Origin: Candidatus Coxiella mudrowiae
GTDB taxonomy: Bacteria > Pseudomonadota > Gammaproteobacteria > Coxiellales > Coxiellaceae
Direction: 5' to 3'
NCBI GenBank assembly: GCA_001077715.1
Contig: CP011126.1
Coordinates: 1,612,001-1,676,000 of the forward strand
DNA: 64,000 nt
The notes under the pieces were generated by a model that saw only the letters and a list, made by a program, of their open reading frames with translations, was not told where the DNA came from and did not search any database. The position numbers and the translations under genes were made by a program. Of the stretch, positions 29,149 through 38,681 are shown piece by piece (position 1 is the first letter of the stretch; the number at the start of each line of letters is the position of its first letter).

Positions 29149-30000
29149 TTATTTTTTTCCAACGACCATTCTCGCCAACCCTGCCAAATCTTTATAATCC
29201 TTAACCGATTGATAACCCACATCTTGCATAAGAATACTAATTTTTTCGGACTGATCAAATCCATGCTCTAACAACAACCAACCTCCGGTTCTTAAGTATA
29301 TTTGCGCTTCTTCAATAATAACCCTAATTGCCGATAAGCCGTCTAGACCACCAGCTAAAGCTTCTCGAGGTTCATATTTTAATTTCTGAAGATGTTTATC
29401 TCTATCAGGAATATAAGGTGGGTTTCCTACAATAACGTGATAATCACGCTGAGGCAAAGCCTTACACCATTCACCCAAATATAAATTAATATTTTTTATT
29501 TTATAACGCCTTATATTAGTTTTAGCTACTTTTAACGCTTTTGGTGAATTATCAGTAGCATCAATTTGCCAATGTGGCCGTTCCCAAGCAAGAGCTAAAG
29601 CAATTGCACCCGAGCCTGTTCCTAAATCAGCAATTCGAATTGCCTCATTTTCCGGGAGCAGCTTTAAAATATGTTCCACAAGCATTTCTGTTTCGGGACG
29701 GGGAATAAGCACATCCGGCGTCACTGTCAAATTCAAAGACCAAAATTCTTTGTTCCCTACAATATAAGCGATCGGTTCACCAGCAAGACGATGCTTCCCA
29801 TACTCCATTATTTGTTTCTGTTGTTTTTTAGTTAATAGTGCTTCGGAATAAGCAAACAATTCGGTACGCGATTTTTTTAGAACTTTACCTACGAGTATTT
29901 CGGCGTCCAACTTAGCAATTTCTGAACCTATTAATTGTAATTGCTGCACTATTTTATCTATCATCTCCTTAATTGAAACCATTTGATCGTCCATTTTCAT
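29149..30000 (-). CDS. prmC: Release factor glutamine methyltransferase
   Basis: Methylates the Gln of the GGQ motif in RF1 and RF2, using SAM. 283 residues: an N-terminal helical domain, then the Rossmann methyltransferase fold with IADLGTGSGAIALALA (SAM loop) and the catalytic VGNPPYIPDRD. Length normal (E. coli 277). It starts two bases after the prfA stop, so substrate and modifying enzyme are co-expressed. Flanked downstream by the dead hemH. Intact. Confidence 0.94.
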   Translation of the reverse strand: MKMDDQMVSIKEMIDKIVQQLQLIGSEIAKLDAEILVGKVLKKSRTELFAYSEALLTKKQQKQIMEYGKHRLAGEPIAYIVGNKEFWSLNLTVTPDVLIPRPETEMLVEHILKLLPENEAIRIADLGTGSGAIALALAWERPHWQIDATDNSPKALKVAKTNIRRYKIKNINLYLGEWCKALPQRDYHVIVGNPPYIPDRDKHLQKLKYEPREALAGGLDGLSAIRVIIEEAQIYLRTGGWLLLEHGFDQSEKISILMQDVGYQSVKDYKDLAGLARMVVGKK

Positions 30001-30001
30001 C

Positions 30002-31090
30002 TCATTCCCCGCTTAATTCAGCCAATTGTTCTGCTTGCAATTCACGAATCAAAGGACCGATGACAGGATCTAAATCCCCTTCCATGACTTCATTGAGTTG
30101 GTACAGCGTTAAATTGATTCGATGATCGGTAACTCGCCCTTGTGGGAAATTATAAGTACGAATTCTTTCAGAACGGTCACCGCTACCAACCAGCAATTTT
30201 CGCTTGGTGGCTTGTTCTTGTTCTTGTTTCGATCGTTCTGCAGCTAATAATTTTGATTGCAATAGAGACATTGCACGAGCTCTATTTTTATGCTGCGACC
30301 GCTCATCCTGACATTCCACCACCACCCCAGTAGGGATATGGGTAATACGAATCGCTGAATCCGTTCGATTTACATGCTGTCCGCCAGCACCAGAAGCTCG
30401 AAAAGTGTCAATGCGCAATTCAGCGGAATTAATCTTGATTTCGTCAATCTCTTCCACCTCAGGCATCACCGCCACTGTACAAGCAGAGGTATGAATCCGC
30501 CCCTGCGATTCTGTGACTGGAACTCGTTGAACCCGATGAGTCCCCGACTCGAATTTTAATTGAGAATTAACCCCCTTGCCAACAATTCGAGCAATTACTT
30601 CCTTAAATCCACCGTGTTCGCCTTCATGAGCGAATACGATGGTCATATGCCATTCCTTCTTTTCCGCGTAGCGCGCATACATACGAAACAAATCCCCCGA
30701 AAAAATTGCCGCTTCGTTCCCGCCCGTTCCTGCACGGATTTCGAGAAAAATATTTTTCTCGTCATTGGGATCTTTAGGAATTAAGAGAATTTTTAATTGA
30801 TCTTCTAATTCATCTTGTTTAATAGTTAATTGCCCTAACTCTTCTTCAGCCAATTTTTTTAATTCAGGATCTTTTTCGGCAATCATTTCTTGGACCGATT
30901 CAATAGCCTCATTATTTTTTTCATAAGCTTGGAAACACTTTACAATAGGTTCTAATTGTGCATACTCTTTTCCTAATTCTCGATAGCGATTTTGATCACT
31001 CATCACGCTGGGATCGCTCAGTAATCCGCCAATCTCACTATAGCGAAAGCTTAGAGTTTTTAGTTTTTCAAGGAGAGAAGTTTTCATCAT
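30002..31090 (-). CDS. prfA: Peptide chain release factor 1
   Basis: Decodes UAA and UAG stops. 362 residues with coiled N-terminal domain, the tripeptide anticodon region ([18 protein letters not shown], containing PVT), and the catalytic [18 protein letters not shown] loop. MMKTS start at 31090; the second Met is equally possible. It lies six bases after the remnant hemA stop. An intact RF1 argues against reassignment of UAG in this organism, so the many TAG codons in degraded genes are real stops. Confidence 0.96.
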   Translation of the reverse strand: MMKTSLLEKLKTLSFRYSEIGGLLSDPSVMSDQNRYRELGKEYAQLEPIVKCFQAYEKNNEAIESVQEMIAEKDPELKKLAEEELGQLTIKQDELEDQLKILLIPKDPNDEKNIFLEIRAGTGGNEAAIFSGDLFRMYARYAEKKEWHMTIVFAHEGEHGGFKEVIARIVGKGVNSQLKFESGTHRVQRVPVTESQGRIHTSACTVAVMPEVEEIDEIKINSAELRIDTFRASGAGGQHVNRTDSAIRITHIPTGVVVECQDERSQHKNRARAMSLLQSKLLAAERSKQEQEQATKRKLLVGSGDRSERIRTYNFPQGRVTDHRINLTLYQLNEVMEGDLDPVIGPLIRELQAEQLAELSGE

Positions 31091-31095
31091 AGAAT

Positions 31096-31655
31096 TTAAA
31101 TATCAAACAATTCTTTTTCGCACAACAATAATTGCATATGTTCTTCATAAGCAGCTTGACACAATTTTACTGTCGGTTATTTGATTACGGATGTGCTTAC
31201 TCGCAGCAAAAACAGCAGAAAATAAGTGCTTTAATTCTGAGCCCACCGCACCTTCCTGACAGGCGACCTCGTAAGCTTGTTTCATCTGACCAAATATCTG
31301 CGGCTCCCCCACAATCATGGAATCCAAACCACTATAGCAACCCGAATAAGATGATTAACCCCTTCCAAATCACGACAACTGTAGCAAACGGATGCTATAT
31401 CGGTATTTGCTAATTGGGGTTGGTTCAATAAGCATTTAAGAATAGGAGTAATCTCCGCTTCCGCTGCTGCAGTATAAATTTCCGTACGATTACACGTAGA
31501 TAATAGCATGGCCTCATTGATTGCCTCACGTGTCAAGAAACTGCGAAGAGTCTAGGGTATCAAATTAGCATTGAATACTAACTTTTCTCGAATCTCTAAC
31601 AGAGCCAATCTATGATTAACACCACACATTAGGAGATTAACACCACACACTAGGA
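31096..31655 (-). pseudogene. hemA: Glutamyl-tRNA reductase, internal deletion
   Basis: HemA starts tetrapyrrole synthesis by the C5 route. The N-terminal domain is recognisable: LMCGVNHRLALLEIREKLVF, then a TAG, LTREAINEAMLLSTCNRTEI (catalytic Cys in STCNRTE), and after a frameshift [20 protein letters not shown] and [12 protein letters not shown]. It then jumps directly to the extreme C-terminus [25 protein letters not shown] ending at 31096, so the NADPH-binding domain and most of the dimerisation domain (some 230 codons) are missing. The start codon region is duplicated (31614-31655). Confidence 0.85.
31614..31655. repeat. 21-bp tandem duplication, one mismatch
   Basis: GATTAACACCACACATTAGG-A and its neighbour (31614-31634 and 31635-31655) differ at one position. 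They cover the start region of the hemA relic. Confidence 0.9.
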
Positions 31656-31786
31656 ACTTCACTGTTAAATCTCTCCTCTCTTGGAGGGGGATTTAGGCAA
31701 TACCACCCACCCCTTTCGGCTGAAAAATAATACCACAGGAAGAGTGTCTTTATAGCCCTTTAGATTCCAAAGTAAAACTGTTTAGC

Positions 31787-32170
31787 TTAGAGAGGAAGGG
31801 TTTGATCTGCAGAGATAGTTTCTCGCATACGCTCAATGGTTATTCCAGCACCATCGGCATCATCAAACACCGATAATTTTGTAACACTCAACTGAAGCCA
31901 ATGTATGCGAAATTGAGAAAAAAGAAAATCGGCACAACGATTCGCCAACGTTTCGACTAAGTTAAATCGTCGATTGCTAAAAAATTCAATTAAGCTACTT
32001 CGGACCCTTGCATAATCGATAGTAGAATTAAGATCATCGGACCTACAGGCTTGTTTACTGTCGATACCCAAAACAACATCGAGAGCAATTCTCTGCGACG
32101 AGGTTTTTTCGTGTGGCAAAATACCAACCTGGGCAGATATTTTGAGGTTACGAATAAAAAGTTTATCCAC
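31787..32170 (-). CDS. folB: Dihydroneopterin aldolase
   Basis: Converts dihydroneopterin to 6-hydroxymethyl-dihydropterin in folate synthesis. About 127 residues. The start is taken as the GTG at 32170, giving (M)[20 protein letters not shown], the normal FolB N-terminus; an in-frame TTG at 32197 would add nine residues of no family resemblance. The GTG overlaps the dksA stop by eight bases, implying coupled translation. [27 protein letters not shown] and the C-terminal [14 protein letters not shown] are family motifs. Intact. Confidence 0.88.
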   Translation of the reverse strand: MDKLFIRNLKISAQVGILPHEKTSSQRIALDVVLGIDSKQACRSDDLNSTIDYARVRSSLIEFFSNRRFNLVETLANRCADFLFSQFRIHWLQLSVTKLSVFDDADGAGITIERMRETISADQTLPL

Positions 32171-32612
32171 CGGACTGTTTTTCTCGGATCTCTTCAAAGG
32201 TCTTACAGTCTATGCACTTACTCGCCGTAGGACGCGCTTCTAAGCGTCGAATACCAATTTCTGCACTGCAATCTTCACAATACCCGTACTCACCTTCTTC
32301 AATTGAATCTAAGGATTGCTCAATTTTTTTAATAAGCTTGCGTTCACGATCGCGGGTTCGTAGTTCTAAATTAAACCCTTCTTCCTGGCTAGCACGATCT
32401 AACGGATCAGCATAGACGTTCGCTTCTTCCTTTAAATGACCCACTGTAGAATCGACCTCTTCCATAAGTTGTTTTTTCCACTGAAGCAGAATTTTACGGA
32501 AATGATGTTTCTGCTTTTCATTCATATATTCTTCACCCTTTTTAAACTTGTAAGGTGAAAAATCTACAACCGCAGTCTTCATTTTTGTAGTAGTTGCTTT
32601 TGGTACCGCCAT
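32163..32612 (-). CDS. dksA: RNA polymerase-binding transcription factor DksA
   Basis: Binds the secondary channel of RNA polymerase and works with ppGpp to adjust rRNA and amino-acid promoters. 149 residues: coiled coil with the acidic tip [13 protein letters not shown] (the D-x-x-D-x-A motif) and the C4 zinc finger CEDC ... CIDC. The start at 32612 is chosen for its strong site GGAGGAGG five bases upstream. It overlaps folB by eight bases. Its retention where sensing genes are being lost suggests stringent control still matters. Confidence 0.94.
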   Translation of the reverse strand: MAVPKATTTKMKTAVVDFSPYKFKKGEEYMNEKQKHHFRKILLQWKKQLMEEVDSTVGHLKEEANVYADPLDRASQEEGFNLELRTRDRERKLIKKIEQSLDSIEEGEYGYCEDCSAEIGIRRLEARPTASKCIDCKTFEEIREKQSGG

Positions 32613-32743
32613 TGCCACCTCCTCCAAGGGCCTTAAAAGTTGACACATTCTATACCAAACCATAAAACACACAAGCTAATTTTTGTTTAAAAATTGGTTC
32701 GGCCGGAACTCTTAAATATTCAATTAAGGATACTATAGGAAGA

Positions 32744-33574
32744 CTAATCCGACCACTCACCACAAAAAACGGTGGCTGTCAGACCTGTCATGATGACCGG
32801 AGTTAAAGGACCTTGCCAATCAACGATAAGGCTTCCGCCGGGCTGATTAACAACAACACGTTCCTGCAATAAACCCGAGCGCCGACCTACCGCCACTGCT
32901 GCACAAGCGCCGCTACCACAAGCTAGGGTTTCTTCAGCGCCGCGCTCATATACCCGCAAGCGAATGTTTTGTGCATCAATAACTTGCATGAACCCCACGT
33001 TTGTACCTTCCGGAAAACGCTCGTGAATGCTTAATTGAGGACCGAGCTTCGATACTTGTAGCGCATCGATAGTATTTACTGGAATTATCGCATGTGGATT
33101 TCCGATATTGACTACACCTAATTTTATCTTTTGATTATCGATTTCCAGGTTATAAAAATTGGCAGTTTTAGGTGCTATAAAGGGAATGTCGGTAGGATCG
33201 AATCGAGGCACCCCCATTTTAACGGAGACTTTATCGTCTGATTGGATTTTGAGTTCCAAAATATCCTTCAGGGTAGAAACCCGCAATTCATCTCGCTCTG
33301 TAAGTTGATTGGCACGAATATATTGAGCAATACAACGAGCACCGTTTCCACACTGACTTACCTCGCTTCCGTCCGTATTAAAAATTCGGAAATGAAAATC
33401 AACGGTAGGGTCTTTAGGAAGTTCAATAACTAATAATTGATCAAACCCCACCCCTAAGCGACGATTTGCCATTTTTTGGATTTGAGAAGTCGTCATTTGA
33501 AAAGGCTGTTTCGTAGCATCTATCACCACAAAATCATTGCCTAATCCATGCATCTTCGTGAAATTAATTTTCAT
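32744..33574 (-). CDS. dapF: Diaminopimelate epimerase
   Basis: Interconverts LL- and meso-diaminopimelate for lysine and peptidoglycan. 276 residues (E. coli 274); both catalytic cysteines are present, in VSQCGNGARC (Cys75) and LACGSGACAAVAVG near residue 220. Start MKINFTKMHGLGNDFVV is canonical. It follows lptM by four bases. Intact, consistent with continued peptidoglycan synthesis. Confidence 0.95.
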   Translation of the reverse strand: MKINFTKMHGLGNDFVVIDATKQPFQMTTSQIQKMANRRLGVGFDQLLVIELPKDPTVDFHFRIFNTDGSEVSQCGNGARCIAQYIRANQLTERDELRVSTLKDILELKIQSDDKVSVKMGVPRFDPTDIPFIAPKTANFYNLEIDNQKIKLGVVNIGNPHAIIPVNTIDALQVSKLGPQLSIHERFPEGTNVGFMQVIDAQNIRLRVYERGAEETLACGSGACAAVAVGRRSGLLQERVVVNQPGGSLIVDWQGPLTPVIMTGLTATVFCGEWSD

Positions 33575-33578
33575 CGTA

Positions 33579-33728
33579 TTAGCGATCCCCTACGAATGTG
33601 GGGCTTAGTCGATTTTGGCTACCTTTCGACTGTTGGGTTGAGTCGGTTTTTTTTGGTAAATATAAAGGCCCTCGAGCTCCGCAACCAACGAGGATTAAAG
33701 AGGCATAAATAAGGATGATTTTTTTCAT
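33579..33728 (-). CDS. lptM: LPS translocon maturation lipoprotein LptM (YifL)
   Basis: A 49-residue lipoprotein that in E. coli assists disulfide maturation of LptD. Signal peptide MKKIILIYASLILVGC with lipobox LVGC, followed by the hallmark CGARGPLYLP motif and a short polar tail. The start at 33728 is chosen because it directly precedes the signal; longer in-frame starts do not. Operon with dapF, as in E. coli. Its client LptD is intact 2.5 kb away. Confidence 0.85.
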   Translation of the reverse strand: MKKIILIYASLILVGCGARGPLYLPKKTDSTQQSKGSQNRLSPTFVGDR

Positions 33729-33729
33729 A

Positions 33730-33761
33730 ATTGATAATAATATTAATTGATAATAATATAT
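33730..33761. repeat. 16-bp imperfect tandem duplication
   Basis: ATTGATAATAATATTA (33730-33745) is followed by a copy with two differences (33746-33761) in the divergent promoter region between lptM and the esterase gene; it could carry their promoters. Confidence 0.8.
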
Positions 33762-33767
33762 TAGTGA

Positions 33768-34445
33768 ATGGATATGAACAATTCTTTGGAAAGCATTACA
33801 ATACCTCCCACTAAAGCGGCCGTAGGCAGTGTGATTTGGCTGCACGGGCTAGGCGCTGATGGGCATGATTTTGCTGATATTGTACCCCAGTTAGCCTTGC
33901 CACAAGATCTTCACCTTCGTTTTATATTTCCCCACGCTCCTATAAGACCAATCACAATGAATGCTATGATGCAAATGCGTGCTTGGTATGACATTTATAG
34001 TCTCGCTGATCTCACACGTGAAGACGAAGAAGGTATAGCTCAGACCCAACGATCCATTAATCAGTTAATTGAAAAAGAAATTACTAAGGGTGTTCCAAGT
34101 CATCACATCGTTCTCGCTGGGTTTTCTCAAGGTGGCGCGATGGCTCTTTATACTAGCCTTCGGTATTCAAAACCACTCGCGGGCGTTATTGCTCTATCGA
34201 CTTATCTTCCTCTCGCGGACCAATTGGCAGCAAAAGTGAGTGGTGTTATTAATCAACAAATACCCATTTTTATCGCTCATGGGGACTCAGATCGCGTTCT
34301 TCCTCTCACTTTAGGAAAACAAACTTTCCAACTCTTAAATCAACTGGGTTATCCTGTGGAATGGCATGAGTATGCAATGGGTCATCAAGTATGTTATGAA
34401 GAAATTAAAGCAATTGGAAAATGGCTAGCCAATCGCTTTTCTTAA
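33768..34445 (+). CDS. Carboxylesterase/phospholipase family alpha-beta hydrolase
   Basis: 225 residues of the acyl-protein-thioesterase-like carboxylesterase family. Motifs: VIWLHGLGADGHDF (oxyanion region), the nucleophile elbow LAGFSQGGAMAL (Ser120), HGDSDRVLP (Asp175) and YAMGHQV (His206), a complete catalytic triad. ATG at 33768 or 33774 both possible. Natural substrate unknown; the family hydrolyses short-chain esters and some lysophospholipids or acylated proteins. Divergent from lptM. Confidence 0.88.
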   Translation: MDMNNSLESITIPPTKAAVGSVIWLHGLGADGHDFADIVPQLALPQDLHLRFIFPHAPIRPITMNAMMQMRAWYDIYSLADLTREDEEGIAQTQRSINQLIEKEITKGVPSHHIVLAGFSQGGAMALYTSLRYSKPLAGVIALSTYLPLADQLAAKVSGVINQQIPIFIAHGDSDRVLPLTLGKQTFQLLNQLGYPVEWHEYAMGHQVCYEEIKAIGKWLANRFS

Positions 34446-35041
34446 TCGCTCTAATTCTCCTGTAGTTCCCACATTGAACCATTTCTCCTGATAGAGTTCT
34501 CCGCTAGTGGCCTTGTCGAGAAATAGCCTCAGTAAATAATTGATGGGGGAATCGAGTTGGCAATTAGCAAATAATTTCGGATGGAGCTTAGCAATATTCG
34601 CATAGGTCAGTTTAGGTACATCAAAAACAACTTTGTCTTCTGGCGTCAATGCATAATCCCCTTCCGGATGGTAATCGGGATTTTCTACAAAAAGAAGAGG
34701 CACTTACGACGATAAACGGTTCGTTTTCTAATAATGGTAAGGCTTGAAATACCACCGCCTGTTCCTAAAGGATTTGGTTCAAACTAAGAGTAATATAATA
34801 ATTTAAGAGTAATAAATTGTTACTCTGTAACTTTCGCCACTACCTAAGTAATCCATAATTTTATTAGCATGATGAGAAATATTAATGACCACTTCGCAAA
34901 TATTCACCACGCTTAACATTTTCAAATTATGTTCTATTAACCCCCTCTCAGTACCAACAGATAATAAAGGCTTAGGAATATACTATCTGTTAAAGGTTTC
35001 AACCGAGAACCGCGGCCTGCTGCCAATATCATTGCTTTCAT
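34425..35041 (-). pseudogene. murU: N-acetylmuramate-1-phosphate uridylyltransferase, degraded
   Basis: ATG 35041 gives MKAMILAAGRGSRLKPLTDS, a nucleotidyltransferase N-terminus, then a one-base loss shifts the frame before SIFPKPLL-type sequence. The C-terminal 92 codons (34425-34703) are open: FDVPKLTYANIAKLHPKLFA and WFNVGTTGELERLR, the usual end of MurU. MurU with AmgK recycles MurNAc directly to UDP-MurNAc. Its neighbour amgK is also broken. Confidence 0.75.
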
Positions 35042-35075
35042 TAATCTCTCTTTAATCTAGGACTGATGCCTCTCG

Positions 35076-35960
35076 TCAATTCAATCCAACCACTGCTTCC
35101 TGAAGCAACGGCTTTAGTTCTTTCAACTCGGAATAGCGTCCGCACACGCTTTCCACATACCGTATATCACTCTTGGAATATATTACAAATAATTTGGTTT
35201 CTGATCTCGTTCATTCAATCGAGCAAAAAGGCCAATATAATTTAAATGCCCTTGTAAACCGATCCAATCAAACCAGCGCAAAAATTGTTCTGGATTTCGA
35301 TCTTTTAATACCCCTTCTTCGCAGACTTGACGATGAAACTGTAATACCCATTGCGCAACTTGCTCGGACGGCCAATCGATATAACAATCTCTTAATAAAG
35401 AAAATAAATCATAAGTTACAGTCCCCCCCAAAGCGCATCCTAAAAATCTAAAATTCCCCAGCTGATGCTTTCCAGCCACAACCCAGCCAAAACCATTAAA
35501 TTACGCGAATGGTAATCCCGATGTACACATACTTGGGGGTGCGATAAAGCAGACTCAATTAACAATTGAAAAATAGTTGCTAAAATATTTTTTCTTTTTA
35601 AAGACAATGAAGTTTTTAATCTTTCTAAATACCAATCGGGAAACAACCTCATTTCACGATAATAGAGATCAGACGTATTCTGATGCAAAGAAAAATTTTC
35701 TATTTCTCGATAAGGATAAGATTGAATAGGTAATAAATCACTAAAAGCACCTTGATATAAGTCATTCACCGTTCCAAAATCTGGTAACAACAAAAAACCC
35801 TTTTTGTTGTTACCACAAATGTAAGAAACATTTAAACCTAATTTTTCAAATGGCTTGGAAATTGCAACCTAAAGGAAATTCTCTGGAATGGCTTTCCCAT
35901 GTGTTTATTCAACCATGCACAGAGGTCTTAAAATCGTTTGTCGGGAACACTTTCTCCCAT
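35076..35960 (-). pseudogene. amgK: N-acetylmuramate/N-acetylglucosamine kinase, degraded
   Basis: Aminoglycoside-phosphotransferase-fold sugar kinase. Readable parts: LLPDFGTVNDLYQGAFSDLL, catalytic loop VCVHRDYHSRNLMVL, then after a frameshift YDLFSLLRDCYIDWPSEQVA, RWFDWIGLQGHLNYIGLFAR and a C-terminus LLQEAVVGLN ending at 35076. The N-terminal third is unreadable and contains a perfect 14-bp inverted repeat. Lies between murU and lptD, the usual gammaproteobacterial order. Confidence 0.75.
35783..35814. repeat. Perfect 14-bp inverted repeat, 4-base loop
   Basis: GGTAACAACAAAAA (35783-35796), loop ACCC, then its exact reverse complement (35801-35814). It lies inside the decayed amgK gene, not at a gene end, so a terminator role is uncertain. 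Confidence 0.9.
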
Positions 35961-35980
35961 AATCACACTCATTTCACTAT

Positions 35981-36008
35981 TAACCATGGTCAAATAACCA
36001 TGGTCAAA
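35981..36008. repeat. Perfect 14-bp tandem duplication
   Basis: TAACCATGGTCAAA twice (35981-35994, 35995-36008) about 60 bases upstream of lptD. Confidence 0.95.
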
Positions 36009-36066
36009 TGGTACTTAAGAGGTTACCATTCTCCAACAACTTTAAAATTAGAAAGAAATTCTTACA

Positions 36067-38676
36067 GTGAAGTTAAGAAATTTATTTATTTTGGTTTTTT
36101 TTATTCTAACTTTGCTTTTTTTTCAGCAACTTGGTGTTGCTAAAAAAGCAAGCAAAGCTACCAAAATTTCTTCATCAAAACAACGTCTCGTTTCCGAAAC
36201 CTTACCGGAGGGCTGGTCTCGCTATCGCTTCCAGAAACACATTGCAAATATCCTCGGATGGATTCCTACTGAGGGAATCTGCCTTTTTTGTCATGGTTAT
36301 TTTGAAGAGCCCCTGATGGTAAGCGAATTTCCCCACCCCGCTGCAGCGAAAAAAGAGCCCACTATAATTACTGCTAGAGGTTCTTCCACTGTAACAGCTA
36401 AGGGAATATCTATTTTGCAGAAAGACGTGGTTGTTATTCAGCCAGGTCGTATTGTCAATGCTGATAAAGCCTATATATATCGAGACGAAAAAACTGGCCA
36501 GGTTAACAAAATTGTTCTCGTTGGGCATGTTCGTTTGCGCGAAGCTGGTAAATTAATTGTTGCGGATAAAGGGAAATTAACACTTCACCCAAAGACAGCG
36601 GTCTTAAAAAATTTGGCCTATCGAGGCTATAACGATAAATCTTATATTCCGCAATTTAATCCCTTCAATGCTTGGGGAACAGCAAAACAGGCAACCCGAG
36701 ATGCATCCCAAGTCATAACCTTACAGCACGCTACCTACAGCACTTGCGATCCCACTAGCCCTACGTGGTGGCTTAGTGCCACAACATTAGTGTTAAATAA
36801 ACAGACATATCGAGGAGAAGCCTACAACGTGCTATTGCGGTTTTATGGTTTTCCTGTTTTTTATTTTCCTTACTATAACTTTCCTATTGATAATTATCGA
36901 AAGACGGGATTTTTAACTCCTCGCATTGGTCTTAGCGGTAGTTCAGGCGGGCTTTTTTCTCTTCCTTTTTACTGGAACATGGCACCCAACTACGACCTTA
37001 CCTTAACACCTGAACTTATGAGCAAGCGCGGTCTCGATATGCACGCACTTTTTCGCTTTTTAAGCGCTATAAGTAGCGGCGACATGTACGTGAGCTATCT
37101 CCCTGACGATACGCTCTTCCAGCAGTTTCGGGAAGAAACTTTAAGCAAATTTTCTAACCCTTATTATGCTAACAATCCCCGCTATGCCCCCTATCTTGAT
37201 CAATTAAAAAATATGAAAAATCAGCGCAGCCTTTTTTCAATAAATGAGCATACGGCTTTAAACCCAGAATGGTCATCCAATATTATTTTAAATTACGTTA
37301 CAGACCCTTATTTTTTCCAGGATTTAGGCGGCCAAATGAATGCAAGTTCCCTCTCTAATCAACTTTTAAATCGAATTGATTTGCAATATAGTGGATTACA
37401 TTTGCAGTTTAATGGCATGCTTCAAGCCTATCAGACACTCCACCTAATTTCACAAATTTCGGCCCATGCGCTTGATCAATACGCTCGGCTTCCTGACTTC
37501 AATGTTGATGGCTATTATCCAGATATTACGCCCCACATGGACTTTAATCTTAATGCGGAAGCAATCAATTTCAGTTATCAAAGCAATTTCACACCTGATA
37601 AACCCATCGGGCAACGTTTCCATATGCGACCCGGTTTAAGCTTTCCTTTTTATTTTGTATCTGGCTATATGAATCCTCAGATATGGGCCGATGCAACAGC
37701 CTATAATGTTGAACATTTTCAACCCGGTCAGGTACAAACTGCTGGCCGCTTATTGCCGATTTTTGATATTGATTCGGGGCTTTACTTCGATCGAGATTTT
37801 AGTCTCCGGGGACGCAACTTCACCCAAACGCTTGAGCCTCGTTTCTTTTATTTGTATGTCCCTTATCAAAATCAAGATAAATTACCTAATTTTGATACCG
37901 TCTTATTACCTTTTGCTTTTGAGCAACTATTTGTATTGAATCAATACACGGGCGACGATCGTCTGCAAAATGCTAATCAAGTAATCTTTGGGCTTACCTC
38001 TCGTATTTTTGATGGCATTACCGGGGCCCCACTCCTAACAGCCAACCTCGGTTTCATGTATTTAATTGGAAACCAACGTGTTTGGCTTCCCGCAGGATGC
38101 ACACCCCTTAATTTTCATTTCTCTCCCATTGTCAGCGAACTCATTTATTATCCTTTTCCTCACTGGTCCCTAACCACCAGCATGGCATGGAATCCTAACC
38201 TTCGCCAAACCAATAACTCTTCTACAGTAATAAGCTATGCTAATGAAAGACGTAAAGTCAGCCTAGGCTATATTTTCGTGCATGGTAACGGTCAATCTAT
38301 TGTAGGCCCCAGTATCATTAGCCCGCCCAGCAGTATTTATAGCACTAACACCAGTGTCAGTTATCTTTCCGTACAGTGGCCTCTTTCTGCCCAATGGTCT
38401 GCCAGGACCTATTGGGACTACGATCTCACTCGTCATCATACCGACGTCGCCGCTGTTGGTGTACAATACAATACGTGTTGCTGGGCATTGAGTTTTATTA
38501 CACGCCGAACTTATACAGGCTTAATCGTTGATCCAGTTAGCGGCCTTAAAAATAGTTATGATACGAGCTATTTTGTTCAACTCGAGTTGAAAGGGCTTGG
38601 CGATTTTGGAAACGCTCCTATTGCAGGACAATCGTTATTTAATACGATATATGATATTCCCAATGATATGAGGTAA
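36067..38676 (+). CDS. lptD: LPS-assembly protein LptD
   Basis: Outer-membrane barrel that inserts LPS into the outer leaflet with LptE. 869 residues from a GTG start: signal peptide (LRNLFILVFFILTLLFFQQL), an N-terminal beta-jellyroll (SSTVTAKGISILQKDVVVIQ onward, an OstA domain), then a 26-strand barrel. Cysteines expected for interdomain disulfides are present: ICLFC near residue 75, YSTCDPTSPTWWLSA, and the adjacent pair in NTCCWALSF. The length is somewhat above E. coli (784). GTG is chosen because it directly precedes the signal peptide. Heads lptD-surA-pdxA-rsmA. Confidence 0.92.
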   Translation: MKLRNLFILVFFILTLLFFQQLGVAKKASKATKISSSKQRLVSETLPEGWSRYRFQKHIANILGWIPTEGICLFCHGYFEEPLMVSEFPHPAAAKKEPTIITARGSSTVTAKGISILQKDVVVIQPGRIVNADKAYIYRDEKTGQVNKIVLVGHVRLREAGKLIVADKGKLTLHPKTAVLKNLAYRGYNDKSYIPQFNPFNAWGTAKQATRDASQVITLQHATYSTCDPTSPTWWLSATTLVLNKQTYRGEAYNVLLRFYGFPVFYFPYYNFPIDNYRKTGFLTPRIGLSGSSGGLFSLPFYWNMAPNYDLTLTPELMSKRGLDMHALFRFLSAISSGDMYVSYLPDDTLFQQFREETLSKFSNPYYANNPRYAPYLDQLKNMKNQRSLFSINEHTALNPEWSSNIILNYVTDPYFFQDLGGQMNASSLSNQLLNRIDLQYSGLHLQFNGMLQAYQTLHLISQISAHALDQYARLPDFNVDGYYPDITPHMDFNLNAEAINFSYQSNFTPDKPIGQRFHMRPGLSFPFYFVSGYMNPQIWADATAYNVEHFQPGQVQTAGRLLPIFDIDSGLYFDRDFSLRGRNFTQTLEPRFFYLYVPYQNQDKLPNFDTVLLPFAFEQLFVLNQYTGDDRLQNANQVIFGLTSRIFDGITGAPLLTANLGFMYLIGNQRVWLPAGCTPLNFHFSPIVSELIYYPFPHWSLTTSMAWNPNLRQTNNSSTVISYANERRKVSLGYIFVHGNGQSIVGPSIISPPSSIYSTNTSVSYLSVQWPLSAQWSARTYWDYDLTRHHTDVAAVGVQYNTCCWALSFITRRTYTGLIVDPVSGLKNSYDTSYFVQLELKGLGDFGNAPIAGQSLFNTIYDIPNDMR

Positions 38677-38681
38677 AAATA

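Noticed and set aside
34425-34703. 92-codon reverse ORF as a small gene
   Set aside because: It is the C-terminus of MurU whose N-terminus lies upstream in other frames.
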